Source: Nocardiopsis ansamitocini
GTDB taxonomy: Bacteria; Actinomycetota; Actinomycetes; Streptosporangiales; Streptosporangiaceae
Assembly: GCF_030268225.1 (NCBI RefSeq)
Contig: NZ_BSQG01000001.1
Coordinates: 671,299 to 735,298, forward strand
Direction: 5' to 3'
Length of the DNA stretch: 64,000 nucleotides
Of this stretch, positions 34,467 to 42,404 are shown piece by piece (position 1 is the first letter of the stretch; the number at the start of each line of letters is the position of its first letter). A model generated the notes under the pieces. It searched no databases. It was not told where the DNA came from and worked only from the letters and a program-made list of their open reading frames with translations. The translations under genes were made by a program, and so were the position numbers.

Positions 34467-36926
34467 GTCCTCATCGCCCCTACGAGGGGTAGCAACGAGA
34501 GATGGGGTGGTGAGATGTGGCATTTTTTTGGTCCTCATCGCCCCTACGAGGGGTAGCAACAACACGGCGACACGTGGGTGGACATTGACCGCATCACGTC
34601 CTCATCGCCCCTACGAGGGGTAGCAACGACATGCCGAACATTTGCCCCTCGTAGGGGTTGATCGTCCTCATCGCCCCTACGAGGGGTAGCAACGACATGT
34701 CCGACGGCGACGCCGACCACCCTGAGGCGTCCTCATCGCCCCTACGAGGGGTAGCAACGCGAAAGCGCCCCACGCGTGGTGGCGGGCGAGTGCGGGTCCT
34801 CATCGCCCCTACGAGGGGTAGCAACCTTGCGCTTTTGCGTGCGTGGCACGGCCACTTATGGGTCCTCATCGCCCCTACGAGGGGTAGCAACGCGGGATCC
34901 TGGGCGGCAGCGCCCTGGTGGCGCTGAGTCCTCATCGCCCCTACGAGGGGTAGCAACGGCAGCAGGCAGTCCACGGTCACGGCGTCGGTGATGGTCCTCA
35001 TCGCCCCTACGAGGGGTAGCAACACCCAAACCACCCGGGCAGCCGCCAGATCGTCGAGAGTCCTCATCGCCCCTACGAGGGGTAGCAACATCCCGCGTTG
35101 GCGGCCGGGCTGCCGTGCGGTTTCGTCCTCATCGCCCCTACGAGGGGTAGCAACACGAACACGGCGACACGCGGGGCCTGGAGGTGCGGGTCCTCATCGC
35201 CCCTACGAGGGGTAGCAACCGCTTGTGCGGAACAATGAACGTCTGCGACGAGCGCGTCCTCATCGCCCCTACGAGGGGTAGCAACAGCTGCTGCTCCAGC
35301 TGGGTGACACGGGCAGCGAGGCGTCCTCATCGCCCCTACGAGGGGTAGCAACATGAGGACGGCACCGTGCACTCCGCGTTCCAGGAGGTCCTCATCGCCC
35401 CTACGAGGGGTAGCAACGCCCACAGCGCGACGGCCAGAAACAGGACGATCACGCGTCCTCATCGCCCCTACGAGGGGTAGCAACCCGAGACCCAGCGCCG
35501 GGGCCTGGCGGGTATGGGCGTCCTCATCGCCCCTACGAGGGGTAGCAACCTGCTGCTGAGCCAGCCCACCAGCACGGCACTGTCCTGTCCTCATCGCCCC
35601 TACGAGGGGTAGCAACGCGGATCCGGTGAGAGCGACGGGGGGACCGGCGAGGGGTCCTCATCGCCCCTACGAGGGGTAGCAACACCCCCACCACTGCGCT
35701 CACTCCGTCGGCGTGCTGTCCTCATCGCCCCTACGAGGGGTAGCAACCGACACTCAGCGCGTCCACCTGCGCCTTTGCCCGAGGTCCTCATCGCCCCTAC
35801 GAGGGGTAGCAACACGGCCTGGCGTTGGGCGCGTGGCAGACCGGCACCAGTCCTCATCGCCCCTACGAGGGGTAGCAACAAGCCGGTGACCTTCGCGCGC
35901 GGCAGGTACCGCGCGGTCCTCATCGCCCCTACGAGGGGTAGCAACGGGTAGGGCGCTGCCAGAGCTGCCAGACGCTCAGGGTCCTCATCTCCCCTACGAG
36001 GGGTAGCAACGAGAAGGTGCCGGCCTGGGCTTCGTCCAATTTCCAGGTCCTCATCGCCCCTACGAGGGGTAGCAACGCGATAATCGCCACGCCTACCTGG
36101 AGCCCGGACATGGTCCTCATCGCCCCTACGAGGGGTAGCAACCCAACGTCGTCCCGTTCCTGCCCCTGCACGTCATGTCCTCATCGCCCCTACGAGGGGT
36201 AGCAACGCCAGGACCTGCACGCGGCCGTGCACGGAGTGGAGTCCTCATCGCCCCTACGAGGGGTAGCAACACGTCGAGCCGGTAGATACCGGGCGGCCAC
36301 GACGGGTCCTCATCGCCCCTACGAGGGGTAGCAACGAGGTGGACGTGAACGTGCGTGAAGCTCAGAGGACCGGTCCTCATCGCCCCTACGAGGGGTAGCA
36401 ACCGCACTGCCCGCAGCTGTACACGTGGATGGAACTGGGTCCTCATCGCCCCTACGAGGGGTAGCAACAGCTGTCCTACGTGCCCCTGAACCTAGTGACG
36501 CACGAGTCCTCATCGCCCCTACGAGGGGTAGCAACAGATCGTGTGGGATGGAGAGACCACCACCGTCTACGTCCTCATCGCCCCTACGAGGGGTAGCAAC
36601 ACAGTGCGGACAGCCGTTCGGCGCGCTTCAGCAGGGGTCCTCATCGCCCCTACGAGGGGTAGCAACTGGAGATCGTCGACGGCAAGGCCGGCGACACCAC
36701 CGTCCTCATCGCCCCTACGAGGGGTAGCAACGCAGCCAGGTTCGAGTACCCGGCGCTGGTGGGGAGTCCTCATCGCCCCTACGAGGGGTAGCAACAACAA
36801 CTTGATCTCGTCCAACGCGTAGTAGCCGCGGGTCCTCATCGCCCCTACGAGGGGTAGCAACGGGTCGGGGATGGGCGCGTAGTGGACCATCTCTCCGTCC
36901 TCATCGCCCCTACTAGGAGTAGCAAC
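34467..36926 (+). CRISPR. CRISPR array 2: 38 repeats, 37 spacers
   Basis: The same 30-bp repeat as array 1 but in the opposite orientation, transcribed rightward from the leader at 34362. The last repeat (36897-36926) has two changes in its stem region, marking the leader-distal end, and one internal repeat (35981-36010) has a single G-to-T change. Spacers are about 34-38 bp. With array 1 the system holds 67 spacers. I saw no spacer matching other parts of the window by eye. Confidence 0.97.
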
Positions 36927-37009
36927 CGGCAGAGCCTGCCGTACTTGCCCCGAGTGATTCTGGGGCCTTATCTCCCCGCCAAAAAGCTTAGTAGCCAGAG
37001 CAACCAGCA

Positions 37010-37053
37010 AATGCAGAGAGTGCCCCAGTGGTTGCTGGGGCACTCTCTGCATT
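37010..37053. terminator. 19-bp perfect hairpin behind the purC operon
   Basis: AATGCAGAGAGTGCCCCAG and its exact reverse complement flank the 6-base loop TGGTTG. It lies 7 bp beyond the stop of the small gene at 37060. On the minus strand it is followed at a distance by a T-rich patch. It is a likely terminator of the gntR-purC operon and insulates it from array 2. Confidence 0.7.
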
Positions 37054-37059
37054 GACCAT

Positions 37060-37305
37060 CTATCTGCTGGTGTCGGTCCCCGAGGATCGTGATTCGTCTT
37101 CATCGACCCATGGTTTGTCCATCGAGTTCCGCAATCCGTCGACGGGGTTCATGACTGGTTCGACCCCGTACGCGCGTAGCAGCATGCCGGCCGCGACTTC
37201 CGGTAGCGGCTGGTCGTCGCCGCGCTGGGGTCGGATTCCGTCGCGCTCCAGGATGTCGCGTACTTCGCCCAGGAATTTGTGCAGGTCGTAGGTCTGCATG
37301 CTCAC
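37060..37305 (-). CDS. Small hypothetical protein downstream of purC
   Basis: 81 residues from GTG 37305, with an ATG two codons in. It overlaps the purC stop by 4 bp, so it is coupled to purC. The sequence (LHKFLGEVRDILERDGIRPQ, VAAGMLLRAYGVEPV) looks like a soluble helical protein with an acidic C-terminus. I do not recognise the family. Its coupling suggests a purine-related or element-related accessory role, which is not shown. Confidence 0.6.
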   Translation of the reverse strand: MSMQTYDLHKFLGEVRDILERDGIRPQRGDDQPLPEVAAGMLLRAYGVEPVMNPVDGLRNSMDKPWVDEDESRSSGTDTSR

Positions 37306-38138
37306 CCCTCCCAGCGGCGGCCGGTGATGCGCTCGTAGACGTCGATGTAGCGCGCGCGGGTGGCTTCGACGATCTCGGTGGGGATCTCCGGGCCGGGCGG
37401 GGTCCGGTCCCAGTCGGTGATGGTGCTGGACCAGTCGCGGACGAACTGCTTGTCCATGGAGTGCTGGGGACGCCCCGGGGTCCAGTCGTCGGCGGGCCAG
37501 AAACGGGAGGAGTCTGAGGTCAGCACCTCATCTCCCAGGACCAGCGTGCCGTCGGGGGCGCGCCCGAACTCGACTTTGGTGTCGGCGATGACGATGCCGC
37601 GCTCAGCGGCCAGTTCCGCACCGCGGGTGTAGAGCTTCAGCGTGACGTCGCGCAGCTTCTCGGCGGTCTCGGCGCCGATCTCGTTGACGACGTCGGCGAA
37701 GGTGATGAACTCGTCGTGGCCCTCGGTGGCCTTGGTGGTGGGGGTGAACACGGGTTCGGGAAGCTTGGACGCCTCGACGAGACCGGCTGGCAACCGCTCG
37801 CCGGAGACGGTGCCGTTCTTCTCGTACTCCTTCAGGCCCAGACCGGCGAGGTAGCCGCGGGCGATGAACTCCACGGGCAGCATCTCCAGGCGCTGGCAGC
37901 GGATCGCTCGCCCGGCCCACTCTGCGGGTACGTCGGTGGAGGAGATGACGTGGTTGGGCACCACGTCGGCGAGCTGCTCGAACCACCACAGCGAGAGCTG
38001 GGTGAGGATCTTGCCCTTGTCGGGGATCGGGGTGGGCAGGATGACGTCGTAGACGCTCACCCGGTCGGAGGTGACCAGGATCAGGTCGTCGCCGTCGGCG
38101 TAGACGTCGCGCACCTTGCCTGAGTGCAGCAGTTCCAT
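37302..38138 (-). CDS. purC: SAICAR synthase (purine biosynthesis)
   Basis: 278 residues, full length. Conserved blocks are LLHSGKVRDVYADGDD, LVTSDRVSVYDVILPTPIPD, GKILTQLSLWWFEQL, PVEFIARGYLAGLG and IVIADTKVEFGRA. PurC joins aspartate to CAIR with ATP, the eighth step of purine synthesis in the cytosol. The start follows the gntR stop by 6 bp. Its place inside the att limits is odd for a core gene: it may be a second copy, or the only one. The sequence here cannot say which. Confidence 0.95.
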   Translation of the reverse strand: MELLHSGKVRDVYADGDDLILVTSDRVSVYDVILPTPIPDKGKILTQLSLWWFEQLADVVPNHVISSTDVPAEWAGRAIRCQRLEMLPVEFIARGYLAGLGLKEYEKNGTVSGERLPAGLVEASKLPEPVFTPTTKATEGHDEFITFADVVNEIGAETAEKLRDVTLKLYTRGAELAAERGIVIADTKVEFGRAPDGTLVLGDEVLTSDSSRFWPADDWTPGRPQHSMDKQFVRDWSSTITDWDRTPPGPEIPTEIVEATRARYIDVYERITGRRWEG

Positions 38139-38144
38139 GTGTTC

Positions 38145-38885
38145 CTACCTGGAGATCTCGTAGTTGTAGGTGGCCCACCGGCGGGGCACGGAGACGGACT
38201 GGCCGAACTCGATCACGTCTCCCTCAGCGCTGAGGACCCAGTTCTGTTTGCGCAGGACCGGGGAACCAAGAGGGATGCCGAGTGCTGCTGAGTCTTCTTC
38301 CGAAGCGATGTCGGCGCGGAGCTGGTCCTTCCCGGCAGCGGGAACGAGCCCGGTCTGGTCCTCCACGTACTTCGGGGTGCCCTGGCGCAATCGTTCTGCT
38401 TCCAGCAGCAGTGGAGCCGATTCGGCGAACTCCCCGCTGTACCAGGACGTGCTGGCGGAAGAGGGGACGTCATCGCGAAGAGTCACCCGTTGGCGCCGGA
38501 TGACGTTCGTCCCCACGGGAATCCCCAAGGCGTCCGCGACCTCTTCGGGCGCGGGCACGAGTTCGGCGGCGCGGATCTCGGCGCGCTCGTTCGTGGCGTA
38601 GATCCGTCCCTCAAGGCTGCGGATCACGCGGTCTTTGGCGCTTGCCCCTACCTGGTCACGGGTGACGATGCTGCCCCTGCCCGGCTCGCTGCGAACGAGG
38701 CCCTCGGCCTTGAGTGTTCCGACAACCTTGTTCGCGGTCGCTGGCGAGATCTTCCACTTCGCGGCGATAGCGCGCACTGAATCGATCTTCTGGCCGTCCT
38801 GGAGGACGCCGGACTCGATGTCTGCCTTGATGTGCTTCACGACCTGCATGTAGGGCGGGTCGGTGCGCTGGACCTGAGGGGACAT
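38145..38885 (-). CDS. GntR-family regulator with UTRA domain
   Basis: 246 residues from ATG 38885, chosen because AAGGAG precedes it. The N-terminal winged helix (YMQVVKHIKADIESGVLQDG, VRAIAAKWKISPATANKVV) is followed by a UTRA ligand domain. AICEs and Streptomyces plasmids often use such GntR proteins (KorSA, TraR) to repress transfer and replication genes. Here it is also the first gene of an operon with purC, so it could instead sense a purine-related ligand. A palindrome sits 31-41 bp before its start. Confidence 0.85.
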   Translation of the reverse strand: MSPQVQRTDPPYMQVVKHIKADIESGVLQDGQKIDSVRAIAAKWKISPATANKVVGTLKAEGLVRSEPGRGSIVTRDQVGASAKDRVIRSLEGRIYATNERAEIRAAELVPAPEEVADALGIPVGTNVIRRQRVTLRDDVPSSASTSWYSGEFAESAPLLLEAERLRQGTPKYVEDQTGLVPAAGKDQLRADIASEEDSAALGIPLGSPVLRKQNWVLSAEGDVIEFGQSVSVPRRWATYNYEISR

Positions 38886-38916
38886 GTTCGGCTCCTTCGT
38901 GGTGAACATGGTCAGT

Positions 38917-38926
38917 GTACTAGTAC
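38917..38926. promoter_or_regulatory. Palindrome upstream of gntR, candidate operator
   Basis: GTACTAGTAC is a perfect 10-bp palindrome inside GTGTACTAGTACGCA, in the AT-rich leader of the GntR gene. GntR regulators often bind short palindromes with GTAC-type ends in their own promoters. I saw no second copy elsewhere in the element. Confidence 0.5.
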
Positions 38927-39072
38927 GCATAAATGTTCAGGCATGTGAGCTGCAACTCTGCCGCTTTCAACGCATACATGCCCAAGAAGAATTCCATCTG
39001 TATTAGAACACTAAACGATCGCGTGCTATAACAGTTGCACGGCCTCAAGCCGCAGCCCGGAGGAGGACTCCG

Positions 39073-39162
39073 GTGACCAGGGCGAAGCCCTGTTCACCGC
39101 GTGGAATCTCGGAGCGCACGAGCGTTGACAAGCCCACGCGGCACATAGCGAGCACGCCCTGA
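39073..39162 (+). CDS. Possible 29-residue peptide
   Basis: The 480-bp gap 38931-39408 holds no large gene. GTG 39073, with a good GGAGGAGG site before it, opens a short basic peptide ending in TGA at 39162. This could be a real AICE small protein or a leader peptide. The rest of the gap is GC-rich with several inverted repeats (for example around 39190-39330) and probably contains the promoter for the following small genes. Confidence 0.3.
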   Translation: MTRAKPCSPRGISERTSVDKPTRHIASTP

Positions 39163-39408
39163 CCCCACCCCGAGCAGACAAGGGGCGGCGAAGGGAAGAC
39201 GCAGCCACGGCACCCCCTTGAGGTGCGCCGCCCCGGTGGTCCCGGGGCCGCACGGAATGGCCGCGCACCGCACCCCTGGGGTGCCTGTCCGCCCCCGGTC
39301 TCCTGGACCACTAGGAGAGCGGGGGCGGGCGGGGACCACCCGGGTCCACACCACCCGCCCGGCCTGTCCTGCCGGGTGGCTCTACAGCTCGACGAACGGG
39401 AGAACCCG

Positions 39409-39645
39409 ATGGCTGCTGAGACCACGACCCAGCGCTTCGCTTACGTGCTGACGCTCCAGTTCCCGATGGGCGGCATGAACCACTTCATCTCCGAGGCCAC
39501 CGGCATCCTCGACGTGCCGACGGGACACAGCCGCCACGTCGTCTACCAGGAGATCCGCCAGAGCATGATCAACCAGGCCCACCGGCAGGGGCCGGCCGGA
39601 CCCCCGAGCACGATCTTCTTCGACCTGGCGCCCGACACCCTCTGA
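39409..39645 (+). CDS. AICE small hypothetical protein
   Basis: 78 residues from ATG 39409 with a GGGAG site. It contains VLTLQFPMGGMNHFISEATG and HVVYQEIRQSMINQ, which resemble short proteins seen near spd/tra genes of Streptomyces integrative elements. The function is unknown. It opens the rightward gene train of the element. Confidence 0.65.
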   Translation: MAAETTTQRFAYVLTLQFPMGGMNHFISEATGILDVPTGHSRHVVYQEIRQSMINQAHRQGPAGPPSTIFFDLAPDTL

Positions 39646-39733
39646 CCCGCCCCCGCCCACCCAGAGAGCCCCACACCGGACCACACCCGGGTGGGGCTCT
39701 GGCACATCTACGAGAAAGCAGGAGCAACCGCAG

Positions 39734-39991
39734 ATGCACCAGCCCCCTTTGCTGCCGGGAATCCCCGCCGAGCTCTTGGTCGACCCCGACCTGTTCGCCA
39801 TCGCTCTCGACAACGAGGACGACGCCGAGCTGGCCGCGCGCCGCGCCGCCGCCGCCGACATCGCCGCCCACTACCTGGGCTGCGGGACCGACTCCGACGA
39901 CGGCGGCCCCGCCGACCTGGTGTTGAGCATCGTTCGCACCGCCCCCGTCTGGGACGTCTGCGATGAGGAGCTGACCAGGTGGGCGGCCTGA
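39734..39991 (+). CDS. AICE small hypothetical protein
   Basis: 85 residues, acidic, with MHQPPLLPGIPAELLVDPDL at the start and helical, alanine-rich middle. No domain is recognised. Its TGA overlaps the ATG of the next short gene, so they are probably co-translated. Confidence 0.55.
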   Translation: MHQPPLLPGIPAELLVDPDLFAIALDNEDDAELAARRAAAADIAAHYLGCGTDSDDGGPADLVLSIVRTAPVWDVCDEELTRWAA

Positions 39992-40080
39992 TGGCTGATT
40001 GGCCCGAAGGGGAGCCCCAAGAGGTCCGCGACGCCGCTGAGGACTGGCAGCGCAGGCGCGACGAACACCCCAACCCCTGA
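39991..40080 (+). CDS. Short acidic peptide, AICE
   Basis: 29 residues (MADWPEGEPQEVRDAAEDW, then RRRDEHPNP). It starts inside the stop of the preceding gene (TGATG). Small but well placed for translational coupling; the function is unknown. Confidence 0.4.
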   Translation: MADWPEGEPQEVRDAAEDWQRRRDEHPNP

Positions 40081-40199
40081 CATGAACGCGGCCCCACCCA
40101 AGCCGGCAAGCACGGGTGGAGCCACGCAATCAACCAAGCGGCCCCGGCACACAAGCCGACAAGCCCCGCCAGGGCCGCACTCCAAAGGAGCGATTCCCA

Positions 40200-40511
40200 A
40201 TGTCGCACACCGACTACCTCACCGCACAGCAGCGCAGCGCGCGCGTGCTCGACACCCTGCTGTCGATGCGCCTGCCCGAAGCGGAATGGTCGATCAGCAC
40301 CGTCTACCCCGACAAGCTCGACGGCCAGATCTCACGCTCCATGCGATCCCTTGAACAGGCCCGGGCAGACCTCGCCACGTGGGCCACCGCCTTCAACGCC
40401 GCCGTGGACTGGAACCGGCTTGGCGGCCAGTGGCCCCACGTGGTCTTCACCGTCAACGGGGTGACCGTGCGGGTGTGGACCTACGCCACTGGCGAGGTGG
40501 ACACGCGATGA
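40200..40511 (+). CDS. AICE small hypothetical protein
   Basis: 103 residues from ATG 40200 behind a GGAG site. It contains SRSMRSLEQARADLATWATA and HVVFTVNGVTVRVWTYATG. I recognise no domain. It overlaps the next short membrane peptide by 4 bp (ATGA). Confidence 0.6.
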   Translation: MSHTDYLTAQQRSARVLDTLLSMRLPEAEWSISTVYPDKLDGQISRSMRSLEQARADLATWATAFNAAVDWNRLGGQWPHVVFTVNGVTVRVWTYATGEVDTR

Positions 40512-40594
40512 ATGCCGAACTGGTCAGCCCCCTGATTCTGTGCCCGACCGTGGCGGTCTATGTGACCACCACGGCGATGTGCGCCTACGCCTGA
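40508..40594 (+). CDS. 28-residue hydrophobic peptide
   Basis: The peptide MNAELVSPLILCPTVAVY continues with VTTTAMCAYA; nearly all of it could span a membrane once. It overlaps the previous gene by 4 bp. Short Spd-like membrane peptides are common in actinomycete transfer regions, so it may be real. Confidence 0.4.
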   Translation: MNAELVSPLILCPTVAVYVTTTAMCAYA

Positions 40595-40681
40595 TCACCC
40601 CTTACACAGACGAGACGCGGCCCCTGCCCATTACCGGTAGGCAGGCGCCGCGTCTCTTCCATGATCCCACGAGGAGTCACC

Positions 40682-41941
40682 ATGCAGTTCTTCAACCGCG
40701 GTCGCGCCACCGTTCCGAAACCGCCCACCGCCCCCGTGCCGCCTGCGCCGGCCTCCCCGCCCAAACCGCCCGCCGCCGAACCGCCCACCGCCCCCGCGCC
40801 GGAGCCGCCCGCGTTGGCCGCCGTGGACGGTTGGTCCTGGCTCACCCCGACCCGCGTGGTCGTGGGCGCGGCCGCTCTCCCATCGCTGCTCTCGCTGGTC
40901 TGGCTGGCCAGCACCGTCGCGCAGATCACCGGCGGCCCCAGCGGGTGGGCCGCGGGCGTCTTCGCGGACGTGGTGATCGTCTCGACCGTGGCCATCGCGT
41001 GGTTCGCCCCCGACGTGCGTCGCATGGCCGGTATCGGCGGGTGGGCCGCTGCCATCGCGGCCAGCGCGCTGCTGGGGTGGCACCACTGGGGCACCGAGGC
41101 GGTCGCGTTCTCCCTGCTGCCGGTCGGCTCGAAGTTCCTGTGGCACGTGGCCCTGATGGCTCGCACCGCGTGGGAGGCGCGCCGCGACCAGGACGTGCGG
41201 GCCCGGGTCGAGGCCGAGCGCCAGGAGCGCGAAGCCGAAGTCGCCCGGGCCAAGGCCCACGCCCAGGAGCAGCGCTTGGCCGCTGAGGCCGGTGCCGCCC
41301 GCCAGGCCGCCGAAGCCGGTGCCGATGACTGTTCCCTGACGGTGGAGCAGCGCCGCGAAATCGCCGACCTCAAGCGCGCGGCGGCGTTCGCGCGGGCCAA
41401 GGCCGAGGCCGAGGCGGAGGAGGCCACGGCCAAGATCCACGCGGAGAAGACCGTGGACATGGCCACCGACCAGGCCGAAGCCGACCGGCTCAAGGCCCGC
41501 TACGAGCTGGCCGCGCAGATCGGCGGGGGGTTGCCGCTCACGGTGTTGGCGCAGTTCCTTCCCGACCTGCCGGGGATGGAGGTCACCGAGGTGGCCGCCA
41601 AGGACCGGTCGCGGGTGGAGGCGGCCCCGCGCAAGGAGGTCGCCGCGGCCGCGAGCGCCGGGTTCGGGTTCGCGCAGCCACGGGCGCGCGTGGGGGGTGC
41701 CTCCCCCACTGGCCTGGGGGTGCCTCCCCACGCCTGCCCCGATGCCTCCCCTTGCGCCTCCCCCCAGGAGGAGGACCTGCCCGTGTCGGATCGGCTGCTG
41801 CGCTACGTCGCCGACAACGGGGCGGGTTCGACGGTGAAGGGCGCTGCCCGTGAGCTGGGAGTGGACCCGCGCACCGTGCGCCGGTACCGCGACGACCTGG
41901 CCCTCGACCACGACATGAGCGCCCTGTACTCCACCCGGTGA
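40682..41941 (+). CDS. DUF2637/SpdB-like membrane protein with coiled coil and HTH
   Basis: 419 residues from ATG 40682. A proline-rich N-terminus leads to several membrane segments (VVVGAAALPSLLSLVWLAST, VIVSTVAIAWF, GWAAAIAASALLGWH; about 55-150). A long charged alanine-rich coiled coil follows (about 165-275), then a C-terminal helix-turn-helix (VKGAARELGVDPRTVRRYRD, about 385-405). Proteins of this form are common in AICEs next to traB and are thought to help intermycelial spread. Confidence 0.7.
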   Translation: MQFFNRGRATVPKPPTAPVPPAPASPPKPPAAEPPTAPAPEPPALAAVDGWSWLTPTRVVVGAAALPSLLSLVWLASTVAQITGGPSGWAAGVFADVVIVSTVAIAWFAPDVRRMAGIGGWAAAIAASALLGWHHWGTEAVAFSLLPVGSKFLWHVALMARTAWEARRDQDVRARVEAERQEREAEVARAKAHAQEQRLAAEAGAARQAAEAGADDCSLTVEQRREIADLKRAAAFARAKAEAEAEEATAKIHAEKTVDMATDQAEADRLKARYELAAQIGGGLPLTVLAQFLPDLPGMEVTEVAAKDRSRVEAAPRKEVAAAASAGFGFAQPRARVGGASPTGLGVPPHACPDASPCASPQEEDLPVSDRLLRYVADNGAGSTVKGAARELGVDPRTVRRYRDDLALDHDMSALYSTR

Positions 41942-42161
41942 GACATGAGGGGGTCCCCGCCTTGACCTGCGGGTGCCCCCTCCGCCTCCCCGCTTCGGCG
42001 GGTGAGTGGACCCACCCACCCCGTCCTGGTGGGTGGGTCCACTCACCACTCCGAGACGCGGGCGCGACGCGATGGCCGATGCCGCCGGGAGTTCCCGGAC
42101 GAGTCGGACGCCGATGACGCCCGCATGCCAGCACACCCCACCGCTTCGAGGAGGTCCTCTC

Positions 42162-42404
42162 GTGATCCACCGTGCCCGTCTCGCCCCCACCCCTGAGGTC
42201 GCCGACCTGGGAGAGGGCGAGGGCTGGGTCCATACCGCCCGCTGCCCGTGCGGGCAGAACAGGCGCTCCTACCAGCGCAGCGAGGCCGCCGCGTGGGTGG
42301 CCGCGCACACCACTGCGACCACGGCGCCCGTCCAGACCCTGATCCCGGGACTGGCGAACGTGATGACACAGAAGAGAGGAGGAACCGGTGGCCACAGAGG
42401 TTGA
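42162..42404 (+). CDS. AICE small hypothetical protein
   Basis: 80 residues from GTG 42162 with GAGGAGG 7 bases upstream. It has WVHTARCPCGQNRRSYQRSE and AAWVAAHTTA, suggesting a small metal-binding or nucleic-acid-binding protein. The end overlaps the start of the next gene by 17 bp. Confidence 0.55.
   Translation: MIHRARLAPTPEVADLGEGEGWVHTARCPCGQNRRSYQRSEAAAWVAAHTTATTAPVQTLIPGLANVMTQKRGGTGGHRG

Noticed and set aside
34083-36926. Separate CRISPR systems for the two arrays
   Set aside because: The repeats are the same and the leaders nearly identical, and only one cas operon is present, so one system serves both.
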